A DNA stretch of 64,000 nucleotides from Pascua guehoae. Its lineage: Eukaryota > Basidiomycota > Tremellomycetes > Trichosporonales > Trichosporonaceae. Position 1 is the first letter of the stretch. The number at the start of each line of letters is the position of its first letter. A program made the position numbers and the translations under genes. The DNA lies in assembly GCA_001600415.1 (NCBI GenBank), contig BCJX01000013.1:322753-386752 (forward strand), written 5' to 3'. A model generated the notes under the pieces. That model had not been told where the DNA came from and did no database searches. It worked only from the letters and a program-made list of their open reading frames with translations. Below, in pieces: positions 33,929 through 46,385 of the stretch.

Positions 33929-35386
33929 CTAATTCGCAGTCTCCAGCGCAAACTCCTTCTCCCCAACCTTGGTCTTGTACTCTTCGGGCGTGAGGACAGA
34001 AATCGCCTCGGGAGGAAAGTCAATCTTGACATTGTGTGATCGCTCAATGGCCGTTTCGATCCTGGACGCAATGTCTTCTCGAGTAATAGGAGCGTCCTCG
34101 TCGCCAAGGCCCAAAAAGAACATCCGGAACGGGTCAACAAAGGTGTACTTGACCTTGTTGGTTGGCTCGCGCGTGACGAGGTTGAGCAATGCCAGCGGTA
34201 CATTGTCCCTTGAGAGAGGTACACGAGTAGGGGGTTCGGGTGAGCATGGTAGCGAGCCCACAACGTGTTCGGGGGAGATGTGCGTGTGCGTGACGGCTTC
34301 CGTCGGTGTAAAGATCACGACAACCTCTTCGAGGCGCTCCGGGTCGGTCCAGCGTACCTTGAGCGTCTGGTCTGGCGCGTCCAGGCGGTACTCGACGTTG
34401 ATGACGAGCTTGGGCGTGTCGACTACGGGAAACTTGAACATATCCCGGTTATCGCCCTCGTATGAGTATCGTGAGGGATCGTGATGAGCCGAGTAGAGCG
34501 AGGTTTCGACAACCTGCACGCCAGCTCTGATGGGCAGTGCGGCTACGTGTTTCTCGAACCCTCGCTCATCAAAGAAAGATATTGGCGACCCAAAATGGAC
34601 CGACTCGAGACCGGTAAAGGCGGGACACAGAGGTTTGAGCGGCTCCAGAAGAATGGTACCGTACATCTTGAGGTTGACAGTATGGGCGAGAGCGAGAGGG
34701 CTTGCACCGCCTGGCTTGAAAGGCTTCTTCACATTGCCGACGCCAGGGATCGGTTTGCCTTCTCCATTCTTCACGACCATGGTCGGATGGTGATACACGC
34801 GGCGGCGGATCCGTCCAGGGATAGGATCGGTGTGAACCTGTCCGCCCGTGGAGGTGATCACCAAATCAGTGGCGAGAGAATGAACCCTGTGGGCGAATGC
34901 GCGCGATGCGGTGCGCAGATGCAGCAGTCCCTTATTCCCACAATCCTCGACAATGGCGTCCACAATGTGTGGGAATGACGATGGGTCGACCGAAGAACGG
35001 TTGGGATCGAGCTGGTAAGGCGCCGTGGGTTCAGTATGTTGCGGAGACGATGAGCGTGCCCGTTTTGCCGGCTTGCTTGGGCCAGTGGACTCGGACGCAG
35101 AGGGAGGCTCGCTCCTGGTACGCTCGGGTTTCGCCTTGGCTCTACCCTTGACCTTTGGTGAGGTCATCGCTGTGCCAGTAGAGTGTTCCTTCGTCGTCGG
35201 GGTTGACCGAGACTTCCTTGATGTAGTGGTGTCTGTGTTGGTTCGAGACGCGGGCTCGTTGTCCGCTGACGGACGTCCGCGTTTCGCCTTCCTCGACGGC
35301 ATGACACGAGTGGGCTCGTCCTTTGCGGGTGAGGAGGCCTGGTCTGAAGCCGATTCTTCGGGAGTGCGCTTGGTTCTTGGAGCCAT
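33929..35386 (-). CDS. F-box-like protein with basic disordered N-terminus
   Basis: A single exon of 485 residues. I start at ATG 35386 (MAPRTKRTPEE); the frame stays open upstream, but the sequence before it is leader-like. Residues 1-125 are Lys/Arg/Ser/Thr/Pro-rich with several nuclear-localisation patches (PSRKAKRGRPS, PSKPAKRARSSSP). At about residue 137 the segment DPSSFPHIVDAIVEDCGNKG followed by LLHLRTASRAFAHRVHSLA matches the degenerate F-box layout (LP-hydrophobic-IL, then L-L--R-VS+-F) seen in a large family of Tremellomycete proteins. The rest is mixed beta/helix without LRR or WD motifs (VVETSLYSAHHDPSRY, VRWTDPERLEEVVVIF). It may be a substrate adaptor of an SCF ligase; the nuclear location is inferred from the basic tail. 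Confidence 0.82.
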   Translation of the reverse strand: MAPRTKRTPEESASDQASSPAKDEPTRVMPSRKAKRGRPSADNEPASRTNTDTTTSRKSRSTPTTKEHSTGTAMTSPKVKGRAKAKPERTRSEPPSASESTGPSKPAKRARSSSPQHTEPTAPYQLDPNRSSVDPSSFPHIVDAIVEDCGNKGLLHLRTASRAFAHRVHSLATDLVITSTGGQVHTDPIPGRIRRRVYHHPTMVVKNGEGKPIPGVGNVKKPFKPGGASPLALAHTVNLKMYGTILLEPLKPLCPAFTGLESVHFGSPISFFDERGFEKHVAALPIRAGVQVVETSLYSAHHDPSRYSYEGDNRDMFKFPVVDTPKLVINVEYRLDAPDQTLKVRWTDPERLEEVVVIFTPTEAVTHTHISPEHVVGSLPCSPEPPTRVPLSRDNVPLALLNLVTREPTNKVKYTFVDPFRMFFLGLGDEDAPITREDIASRIETAIERSHNVKIDFPPEAISVLTPEEYKTKVGEKEFALETAN

Positions 35387-36928
35387 GGTGGCTGATGTGA
35401 GCTCGAGAAGAAGGGAAAAAGTTTGGTGGGAGGAAGTTAGAATCGGGGGAAGGACACTCACAAGTGTGCCGGTCCAGAGGCAGTGCTCGGAGTGGTGACG
35501 GGCAGTGGCGCAACGCACAACTGTGAGAGGGAAAGGATGATGTTGATGAGAGCAAAGTTCTTGTATAGTAAAATGCCTGGGAGTGAGGTGGTGCCAAGCT
35601 TTGAGTGGGAAGTGGGATATGGGAAGAGTGTACATCAACAGAGGATTGTCTCGGCCATTTGGGTACTTGGGTTCAAGTGGCGCATGCCGGTGGACACCTA
35701 AAGTGGAGGTTTGTTGGCACATGTTAGGCGAGATAGCCGAGGTTCAGAGCGGTCACCGGTCTCGCCCACCATCCACTTTGGATGTGCGTACATACAGCAG
35801 AGGACGCTCCCTAAGATCCCTAGGATACGGCTCGCAAGAAGTTTTACGTACAAAGGGTCTGCTGGCTAGGTGCCATGAACATGGTCGATCATGGCTAAAA
35901 TCCAGCCCAGCACATCACCGGCGCATGTTACCAACCTTTCCGTCAAAGGCCGTACAATGAACGCGACTAAGATTTGTTAGAGCAGCAAACACGCGTCTGA
36001 AAAGCCGCAGGTGTGCTCTGTGTACGTGTCTACAGGTGGTCATGTATCCCGTGGTCTGTGTGGACGGGTATGCTATACAGAGCTTTGCAGAGAGGGGGGA
36101 CTGGAAGGGGGGGAGGGGAGCGTCGAAACAGCCCCTCACGGCCGCTCGAGCGGGCTCTGCCGAGAATTCTCTCGGTATTCTAACGTACTTGGCAATATTG
36201 ACATGAGGAGACTGACACCACGCCTTGGTTTGAAAGTATGTACTGGCCGAAATTCGGTTTATATTACCATTAGGCCAGGACCGAAAGTGTGAAGGAATCC
36301 GTCGCCCAACTGGGACTGCTCGCGGGACCGCCGTTAGATGACATAGCCCATTATTTTGTGGCCGCTCTGCTCTGGATCGATTGGAAAAGCCCCTGTACGC
36401 TGTCGGAGAAGGAGTAAAAGTCGCAATTGTGGTGACTGCATTCTTTTAAAAATTGTGATTGTAGTGTGTCCGGAACGACACGGAGGCTGTCACTGTGAGC
36501 AGAGGTGCACGCGACGTTGCTCGTAGACTCTCTCTCAGTCAATGCCATGGTGCAAGAGGCGGAGATGAAGGATACTTACTGTCTATTCTTCCATGTCCTA
36601 TCCTTCATTTCCCGTACGTGCCCTAGAAAGGTGCGGCTCGCGCCCAACGTCACTGGGCAGCCTTATGACTTTCCAAACGCACCTGTAAATCGTTGATGAA
36701 TGAGGAGAGAAGTCAGTTTTGAGAGTACCAAGGCGTCGTTGTGATGGGTGGGGTGCTCTTTTTTGGATTTCTAACAGAGTAGAATGCGGACACACTGAAC
36801 TACATTACACTCCCTAACTAGACGACAACTGGACCGGCCCCGAGCAGCACGGCCCTCACCTCGAATCACCTATTTTGAATGCCATGTTCCTTTTCACCAC
36901 TCTTCCACCCATGGGAACGTTTTGTTGT
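35387..36928. other. Intergenic, about 1.5 kb, no gene seen
   Basis: No frame with family features lies between the transporter's stop and the F-box-like gene. Composition becomes less GC-rich at 36150-36800. Confidence 0.5.
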
Positions 36929-38774
36929 TTAACAGCTGTAGCGGAAGTGGAGGTTCTGCTTGTCGGTAAGGTCAGACTCGCCGGCCAGACGGCCATCGTG
37001 AGCCTGCTGCTCGCCGGTGAGACCGGAAGCCTCGGCGATGCGGTCGCGCCTCTTGTTCTCGCTGCGGTAGTACCACCACCAGGCGGCGAGGTTGCAGCAG
37101 TTGACACACATGACAATGGCGCAGGCGGTGAGGCCGTGGAGGTACTTTGGTGCGTCCTTGGGGATGAAGATTTGCGAGCCGACAATGTTGCCAATGCAGT
37201 AGCAGATGAGGGAGGATGCGCCAAAGAAGGTCTTCTTTGTGCGTCCGGCAATGTTGATCGACATAAGGGGCCAGACGAGGAAGGTGGCGATGGTGTAGAG
37301 GGGGTAGAAGGAGAAGACACCCCACTTGATCCACTTGTTCATGTCGGTGGGCGCGAGGCCGACAAAGAGGAAGACGGCGGTCGGGATGAGAGTGGTAACG
37401 ATAGCGACGGGGAAACGGAAGCGCTCGAAGTACCGCACGACGATGCAAGACAGGACGATGAAGAAGCATCCAATGGCAGAAGCGGGGAGACCGTAGAGAA
37501 TCGTCTCGAGCGAGGTGAAGCCAAACGACTTGAAGACGAGGTAGTTGAACGTGGTGAGACCGCCGTTCGGGACGCAAGCGAGGAAGTTGAATGAGACGGC
37601 GTGCCAGTACTGCCTGTCCTTGAAGCACTCCTTGACCTGCTCCCACTTCCAGTTGTGGGTCTCGCCACCACCAGTCGAGTTGGAGACAATGCGCGCCTTG
37701 GCCATGAGCTTTTCGCGCTTGTTGAGCCACCAGACCTCGTCGGGGGTGCCGATGAAGATGAGGAGGAGGATTCCGATGCCAACAGTGACGCCGCCGAGGA
37801 AGAGGTTGATGACGCGCCAGGCAGCAATACCACCGCGCTTCTGGGCGTTGTCGGCAATAAAGTAGATGCCAACGCCAAAGATGATGCCGAAGAATGTGTT
37901 CATGGCGTAGTACAGGCCTTGGCGGAGGGTTTGCTCCTTGCGCAGGTACCATGATGCGGTGAGGACGGCCTGGGAGTTAGTTTTGCCAACAGAATTTTAA
38001 TAAATCAAGACTTACAAAGCCCGGGGTGATGACACTCTCAAACCAACCGAGGAGAACGCGCACGATGGAGAGCTGCCAGTAGTTGTTGCAGGCACCGAGG
38101 AGCATGACCATGGCGCCCCAGGTGACGACGGTCGTGCCGAGAGCCTTGCCGAGCGGGAAACGCTGCAGGGCGTAGCCCATGGGCAGCTGGGCGATGGCGT
38201 ATGCCATGTCTAGTATGTTAGGATAAATCCTATTGTTTTCGAGAGAAAGGGGGCAAACTCACAGAAAAAGGTTGTCAGGTTGGCGTACTCGTTTCCGACA
38301 AGCTTGGTGTCCTCACGAAGGCCGAAGACGGAGCCACTAGCGAGCGACGTCTTGTCCGAGTATTGCAGGCCGTAGGTGATCATCAAGAGGGGCTAATAAA
38401 TGTGAGCGGGCGACCTCAGGAGTAGCGACCAAGGCACCAAGGCACGTTTCGTGGCAATAGTGTTGGCAAGATACTCACCATCATGATGCCGTCAACCTTC
38501 CACATGAGCCTCTTGTAGTCTTGCTCACTGCAACGTTAGTACAGGCTCGTAAGAAAAAGAGGTTGTGATCGTGAACTCACGTAAACTCGGTTTCTGCCCG
38601 AATCACCTCCTCATACTCATCAAGGTCCTTGTCGTCAATGTCGACGGGCGCGGTGGTGACACCGCCCCCATAAAAGCCCTTGGATTCCGAGCGTGAGAGA
38701 CGCTTGGATTCAACGTGCTCGAGGTCACGTTCCTTCTCCAACGATGCGGACGAGCGCACAACGACGTTCGACAT
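36929..38774 (-). CDS. MFS transporter, anion:cation symporter (allantoate permease/Dal5-like) family
   Basis: The exons are 38774-38581, 38527-38479, 38392-38263, 38209-38016 and 37969-36929, giving 535 residues in consistent phase. The N-terminal 65 residues are cytosolic, charged and acidic. Exons 2-4 carry TM1-3: KVDGIMMPLLMITYGLQYSD is the TM1 signature of the Dal5/Tna1/Seo1 group, and AIAQLPMGYALQRFPLGKAL gives TM2 and the loop. RVLLGWFESVITPGF is the TM4 motif. Exon 5 holds the remaining spans, the central loop with WWLNKREKLMAKAR, and a basic tail. Length and twelve predicted spans fit the family, which imports allantoate, ureidosuccinate, nicotinate, pantothenate or related carboxylates by proton symport at the plasma membrane. 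The exact substrate cannot be read from sequence. Confidence 0.92.
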
Positions 38775-40769
38775 GGTGGCGTGGGTGGATGGATGACGTG
38801 GGGTAGTATGGGATCGATCTTTTGTTGGTGTTGATGTGGGTTGGAGTGGCGGGGGGGGGTTCAAGTCGTTGAGCCCTTCTGGTCGTTTGTTACCCTTGAT
38901 CTCTGAGAGTACTTGTTCGGGGATGATGGGGATGGATGCGGGGTCACACCCCTCCCTATATATGGACGAAACACATGACCTTGCAGTGCAGATTGATTGA
39001 ACCGCGGCAGCGGTAACGGAGCACCGGCGCTAGCTGGGGATGTGGTTATCTTGGTGCAGCGGCGAGTGCCGGTAGCCACCGTACAGGTCGCGTGCATGAA
39101 ATCCGACGACGACCTGGACTGGGTCCTCAGGATGTTAGCGCGCGCGTGAGTACTAACGGAGGAGTGGGCAGCAAGCAAGTGCACGGCCGCTGCCAAGCAG
39201 CTGTCGCCACACAGGCTAAATCGAGTCTCCACCCTCAGGGCCACGGCCTCGTCCGCCATGCCTCGGATTCTCGGCAATGTGGAGAAGACCGGGGTGGAGC
39301 ACAAGGCACAAAGACCGAACAACAAGTGGTGGGAGTGAGTTTGCTTCCAGGGCCAGGAACGGACACAAGCGGGGCAGCCCGCCCCTCATTCAGTGTCAGC
39401 TGGTAGTCATAAAGTTGAAGTCACGCAGCAGAAATGGGCACCATGGCAGAGGGTGCAATCGGCCAAACCCGCAGTCGTGACGTCTCCATTTGCTTTCTCC
39501 GCTTGTCATGTCGTATCTCACCCTTCCCTTGTCGGATTGTCGGGGCCGTCGTTTCCGACGCTAACACATCTAATCCGCCTGATTAGATTTCGCACTGACA
39601 CTGGCATTGTCAACATGTCGGAAGTGCATGATGTGGCTCGTTTCAATCCACAACCATGTGGCCATGTGGCCTTGTCATGCCATGTGGCCTCGCACTACAA
39701 CGCGCGCAACGCGTGTCGCTTTAGCCGTTTCAAGTGCAGATCAGTGACCACGAGCGAGCATTGTAGTGAAGTAGACTGTCCCAGTTCTGAAACGGCATGC
39801 ACGTTCGACCAGCGTTGGTGCACTCCCACCTCATATACTGTTCGCGGAGCAGCGGACAGAGTGAGCCGCCATACTCAGCCGTTGACCGTAGGGGGCGACG
39901 GCTGTCTACTTCCTGGGCATCGACCAAGATACCACAGGATGCTTGGCAGTCCGTGCAGTTGTGAGTAATAGTGAACTATCGAAAAGTTCTGATCACGGCC
40001 GAACTCGCTCGACGAGCGTTTGTGCAGTGAGCAGCGCAGTGCTGCGCGCCGTTTACACAGCAGCGGGTCGGATTGGGCCGACACACCCAGTCGTCGACCA
40101 CAAGCAACAGCGTACAGCGTCAGTGTGATGCCTCGGCAATCGCCCATAATACCGTACGGATACCGTGCGCATTCTTGGCACACGGTACAACTCAGATACT
40201 CAGGTTGAGAGTCGGAGTACAATTTCCGTGGGGCTGTCACCCGTGTCACCTGTCCTGTCACCACATTGGGTGTCGTGCTCACCGTGCAACTGTACGACTG
40301 TGCCTTTGGACATGTGGGACACCATGTGACGGACGAGCTGCGTGCCCCAGTTTGGCAGGGACCCATGCCCCAGTTTACATACCCATGCCGCGGATGGGTC
40401 GGTTTCTGGGATGGGATGTGGTCATCGGCAAAATCGATCGTACACTGTCAGCTGACACGGTGCGGCAGTTTGGGGCGGCGCTCGCCGCCGCTACAAGCGT
40501 GGTTCGGGGTAAGCCGACACGCTCTGATGACTAGGAGACATGTGTCACACTTGATGCGTCCTGATGAGGACGAGAACTGTAGATATGCTGTTGTGCTACT
40601 TAGATAGGCAAAGGTGCGTTCCTTGACAATCGTGTTGTTATCACCTGGGTATCAAGAACCGAACAAGACACCAAACCAAAAGGCCGACTCATACGTAAGA
40701 AACAGGCACCGACGGAACTAAATATTTACATCTGACAATGCATGCGATACCCCCAGCAATGCTACTACT
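38775..40769. other. Intergenic, about 2 kb, with the transporter promoter; no gene seen
   Basis: The TATA element at 38957 belongs to the transporter. From 39100 to 40700 there are no supported coding segments. A small perfect hairpin stands at 40556-40573. Repeated CCATGTGGC words occur at 39655-39690. Confidence 0.5.
38957..38963 (-). promoter_or_regulatory. TATA element of the MFS transporter (TATATAT)
   Basis: TATATAT (ATATATA on the minus strand) lies about 183 bases upstream of ATG 38774 with GC-rich flanks on both sides. Confidence 0.5.
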
Positions 40770-42274
40770 CTACTCGCGGTGGTAGACGTCCTTGGGCGCA
40801 ATACCCGCCTGGCCGCGCTTCTTGTTGGCGTTGCCCCAAGCCTTGATGCGGATCGACTCAATCTCGATGAAGCCCGAGGTGGCGGTGGGCTCAAAGCCAC
40901 CAAGCTCGTCCATGGACGAGAACTTGGCGTCGTAGAGACCCTCGTCGGCGTCACGGCCCTCGACAATGACGTTGCCCTTGTAGAGAGCGAGGCGGACGAC
41001 ACCGTTGACCGTCTTCTGCGAGGCAGGGATGGCGGCGGTGACAAACTCGCGCTCGGGCGAGAAGAAGAAGCCGTTGTAGAGGATGTTTGAGAAGGCAATG
41101 GTGATAAACTGGTCACGGAGCGCACGGACGTTGCGGTCAAGGGTCATGCCCTCGAGGTCCATGTGGGCGGTGCGGAGAATGGTGGCCGCGGGCGACTCGT
41201 AGCAGCCACGCGACTTGACGCCGATGAAGCGGTTCTCGACAATGTCGATACGGCCGACACCGTGCTTGCGGGCGAGGGCGTTGAGGGTGAGGAAGATGTC
41301 GACGGCGTCGGTGACAGTCTTGCCGTCGGCGGGGAAGGTAACCTTGGTGGGGATACCGCGGGTGAACTCAATGTTGACCTTCTCAGGGGCGTCGGGGGCC
41401 TTCTGGGGCGAGGTGGTGAGCTTCCACATGTCGTCGGGGGGAGTCTGGTCGGGGTCCTCGAGGATACCGGCCTCGTACGAAATGTGGAACAAGTTCTCGT
41501 CGGTCGACCAGGGCTTGGCCTGGGTCTGGGTGACGGGGATACCCTTGGACGAGGCAAAGTCGATAAGGGCAGAGCGGCCGGCAAAGCGCTCGTAGAACTC
41601 GGGGAGACGCCAAGGAGCAATGACCTTGATCGAGGGGTCGAGGCCGTAGAAGGCAAGCTCAAAGCGGACCTGGTCGTTGCCCTTGCCGGTGCAGCCGTGC
41701 GAGACAAAGCTGGAGAGTGGCGTCAGTGGCTGCGTTTGGGCCCACAGGCAATAAACTTACTCGCAGCCCTCCTTCTTGGCAACCTCCATCATGCCACGGG
41801 CAATGACGGGGCGCGCAAGCGAAGTGCCGAGGAGGTAGACGCCCTCGTAGATGGCGTTGCACTGGACGGCGGGGTAGATGAGCTCCTCGACAAACTCGCG
41901 CTTGAGGTCCTGTGGGGGGTGAGCCTGTGTCCTTATCTCTTCCCACGGCGTATACGTACGACAAGGTGGAAGGCGGTGGCACCGCAGTTGAGCGCCTTGG
42001 TGCGGGCGGCCTCAAAGTCCTGGCGGGTAAGCTACACCTCGGACATAGTGGACATAGTGGAACCCACCTCCTCCTGGCCAACGTCGGCCATGAAGGCAAC
42101 GACCTCGTAGCCCTCGTCGATGAGCCATGCGAGGATGCACGAGGTGTCTGGAGGTTAGCGACGTTGAGGTTAGAAAGTTGAGGAAGGGGCGAGCAGGTGA
42201 CTTTGGGGTTACTCACCAAGACCACCAGAGTAGGCGAGGACGACCTTGCCCTTCTTTTCGTTCTGAGCCGGCAT
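40770..42274 (-). CDS. ARG1: Argininosuccinate synthase
   Basis: The exons are 42274-42217, 42147-42068, 42019-41960, 41909-41761 and 41709-40770, giving 428 residues, the usual size. The enzyme joins citrulline and aspartate with ATP to form argininosuccinate, the seventh step of arginine synthesis, in the cytosol. The N-terminus holds the ATP pyrophosphatase P-loop AYSGGLDTS (residues 14-22, split by intron 1). Further signatures are [44 protein letters not shown] and [19 protein letters not shown]. The usual Ala in SHGATGKGNDQ is Cys here. All catalytic motifs are present. It is divergent from TGS1 across a 442-base intergenic region. One TGAGTCG word at 42404 is a single mismatch from the Gcn4/Cpc1 site TGASTCA. 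Confidence 0.97.
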
Positions 42275-42716
42275 TGTTGAGGATGTGGAGATTGTTTTTG
42301 ATTGTGAGAGTAAGAGAAACAAAGTGAAGGATGTTTTTAATGCACGAGGCTGGCTGGCTGCTGGCTGGCTGGCTGGCTGGCTGGGTGGTCCAACGGCGTT
42401 TCTTGAGTCGAAAAGATACTCTGTCATTCTCCCCCTCCCCTCTGGCCCCCACGGCCCACGGCCTCTTCTGCCCCGCACTTTAGCCCTGGGTGGCACAATT
42501 CGGCCCTCCGACACCTCCGATCAATAGACACGGAATCAAATTTTTCCAACAACATGGGCGGGCGCGTGCCGTGTCATGCCGAGTCCATGCCGCCCAGCCC
42601 TGCCGCCGTGCCTGAGCGGCAACGGGCCACCAACATTCTCGACCAACTCGCTTGCAGATTGCACAGCCGCTTCGAGTCGAGAGCTCGATGCATCCCACTA
42701 CGACTCGCACACCACA
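42275..42716. promoter_or_regulatory. Divergent ARG1/TGS1 promoter region with (CTGG)n tract
   Basis: The 442 bases between the two divergent starts contain a (GGCT)n tetranucleotide tract at about 42347-42386 and a TGAGTCG word at 42404. An in-frame ATG at 42576 could extend TGS1 by 47 residues and would shrink this region. Confidence 0.55.
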
Positions 42717-44397
<1,681 letters not shown>

Positions 44398-44930
44398 GGC
44401 TTTGTGCTGCCACACATGGGGATGGTCCGAGAGGCCATCAGAGCGGGCTTGGAAGATACACGGGAGGCGTTTGGCCACACTGTGCATCTAGTATGGCCGT
44501 GGTGGACGCTGGGGGATCGTGGGTACGCGTCTGGAGAGGCCGGCCGTGGTTGGGAGGTTGTGGATGGCGGCGCCTAGCATTGCATTTATCACATGTACTT
44601 CTTGCATTGACTGACACGCGACTGCTCACGAGTGGTCATACTGATGCCAGCTGAAATACCTCGTAAATCGTGCCCGGTGTGGGGAGATCGTCGGCGGCAT
44701 CCACATACAGGATCTGCATCCACTGACTCTACTGCTCACGTCAGTGACCCTACTGCTCTCCTGGCAGTCGTCTAACGCGGCTAATGCAATCGGCACACTT
44801 TTCATCATTAGCCACATCATACAGCGTAATAACAGGCCACAGCAGAAACAGAGGAACACGCTCAAGAGCCCAAGAATGGAGCCACGCCAAGAACCGACCC
44901 CGCCGCTGAACTCGTACCCGAGTCCCTCGT
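44398..44930. other. Intergenic between convergent genes; no gene seen
   Basis: About 530 bases hold the 3' ends of TGS1 and of the convergent KEN-box gene. No coding or structural feature was recognised. Confidence 0.5.
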
Positions 44931-46214
44931 CTACATGGCCAGCGCGGCGAGGACGCGGGGCTCAAGCGCCGCGGTGCGGAGCGTCGCGCGCGTCTCGGCC
45001 GCAAAGTGGAAGCCCACGACGTTGTCCTCGTGCGGGTAGTCCACGGGGGGGCAATTCTCCTTGTCTGGGTCGACTGGGCCGGCCGTGCGCGCGCGGCAGC
45101 GGCGGCTGGGCGGGGCCATGGGCCCGGACGAGGGGAGGTTGGGGCGCGACGTGTCCATGAGGATGCGGGGGCCGCGGGGGTTGTGGCTGCGGGGCGGGGG
45201 GATGCCGAAGTCGGATCCAAGGAGCGGGGGGCGCTCGGGAGACGTAGGGGTGAGCGACAGAAGGGCGAGGTGGGGGGGCGAGGTGGTGGCCCGGGAGTTT
45301 GCGGTGGCGGCGCGCGTGAGCATGGGGTGCGCGATGGTGGGGCGGGTGCGGCGCGTGCGCGGCTTGGGCTGGAGGACGGACGTGGGCGGGGCGGTGTCCG
45401 TGTCCTCGTTGGTGGGACGGCTGGAGACCGGGGCGGAGTCGCGGTCGGGGGCGGCGCCGGGGGCCGGAGCCAAGGTGGTGTGAGCAGCGGGGTGGGTGGC
45501 CGGGACGGCGACCGAGGGTTGGGCCGGAGAGGGTTCGGCGAAAGGGGATTCCGCGACAGGGGATTGGGCGGCGGAGGGCTCGGCGACGGAGGACTCGCCC
45601 GCAGACGACTCGGCGACAGAGGTCTGGCCGAAAAATGTCTGGCCGAAAAATGTCTCGCCAACCTCCATGTCGACATCCATGGCCACGAGTCGGCTACCGA
45701 CGACAGGCGTCTCAGGGGCAGACCACAGCTCCGCAAGGATCTCGTCGGGAAAAGCCTCGCCAAAGGTCTGGTCGACATCCATGGCCACATCGGTAGAGTG
45801 GGCGACAGACGACTCAGGCTCAAAAGTCTCGTCGACCTCCATGGCCATGGGGTCTGGGGACGCCTCGCGCTTCGGCGGCGGGGTCGACGCCGCGCGGGCC
45901 ATCTTGGCCTTGGCCCTGGTCATGGCCTTAGTCTTGACCTGACCCTTGGCCTTGGGACTCTTGGGACCGGGGCCGCGGCGACGGTGCACTGGGGCACGCG
46001 CGCCCTGCTCAGTCTTGGCCAGCTGGGCCGCGGCGGCCGCGAGCTTGCGGGCGCGCACGAGCGCGCGGCCGCCGCGGTACGCGAGGTAGCCTGTGAGCGT
46101 GCCTGCGGCCGTGGTGGCGGCGCCGAGGGCGAGGTGGTTGAGGGAGGGGAGGGGGAGGCGGGGGAGGGCGGCGAGGTGGGGGAGGACGGCGAGGAGGGAG
46201 GTGGTCGGGGTCAT
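44931..46214 (-). CDS. Low-complexity protein with MDVD/TF repeats and a KEN box
   Basis: A single exon of 427 residues starting MTPTTSLLAVLPHL. The first 50 residues are hydrophobic (LALGAATTAAGTLTGYLAY), perhaps one membrane span, followed by basic stretches (HRRRGPGPKSPKAKGQVKTK). From about residue 120 an acidic Met-rich motif recurs: MAMEVDETFEPES, VAMDVDQTFGEAF, VAMDVDMEVGETF, the last followed by FFGQTFFGQT from a 15-nt duplication near 45624-45653. (S/P)VAE(S/P) pentads come next. Near the C-terminus VDPDKENCPP carries a canonical KEN degron, with an RATL D-box-like word behind it. I recognise no family. Cell-cycle-regulated turnover by APC/C is a hypothesis. A TATA element stands about 165 bases upstream. 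Confidence 0.75.
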   Translation of the reverse strand: MTPTTSLLAVLPHLAALPRLPLPSLNHLALGAATTAAGTLTGYLAYRGGRALVRARKLAAAAAQLAKTEQGARAPVHRRRGPGPKSPKAKGQVKTKAMTRAKAKMARAASTPPPKREASPDPMAMEVDETFEPESSVAHSTDVAMDVDQTFGEAFPDEILAELWSAPETPVVGSRLVAMDVDMEVGETFFGQTFFGQTSVAESSAGESSVAEPSAAQSPVAESPFAEPSPAQPSVAVPATHPAAHTTLAPAPGAAPDRDSAPVSSRPTNEDTDTAPPTSVLQPKPRTRRTRPTIAHPMLTRAATANSRATTSPPHLALLSLTPTSPERPPLLGSDFGIPPPRSHNPRGPRILMDTSRPNLPSSGPMAPPSRRCRARTAGPVDPDKENCPPVDYPHEDNVVGFHFAAETRATLRTAALEPRVLAALAM

Positions 46215-46373
46215 GGTGATGAGTGGTTGGTGGGTGATGGGGGGTCTTGGGTGAAGGGTGGTGGTGGTGGCGGTTGGTGTTGGTAGGCGTTGGTGGATGT
46301 TGGGCACTGCGTGCGGCGTGGGGTGTTGTGGGTGGTGGTGGACGTTGGTGGACGACTCGACCAGCTCGCCTGG

Positions 46374-46385
46374 CATATTTATATG
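46374..46385 (-). promoter_or_regulatory. TATA element of the KEN-box gene (CATATAAATATG)
   Basis: On the minus strand the sequence reads CATATAAATATG, about 160-170 bases before ATG 46214, in otherwise GC-rich DNA. Confidence 0.55.

Noticed and set aside
36875..37594. A 239-codon plus-strand frame.
   Set aside because: It is antisense to the last exon of the MFS transporter, whose membrane segments and family motifs are clear.
40556..40578. CCTGATGAGGACGAGAAC resembles a hammerhead ribozyme core (CTGATGAG...CGAAAC).
   Set aside because: The GAAA of the core is missing and there is no stem II. GCGTCC-TGATGA-GGACG is simply a short perfect hairpin, and no cleavage-site helix I or III could be found.
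45006..46286. A 426-codon Gly/Arg-rich plus-strand frame overlapping the KEN-box gene.
   Set aside because: The minus-strand frame has ordered repeated motifs, a Kozak-like start and an upstream TATA element; the plus frame has only GC-driven glycine and arginine.
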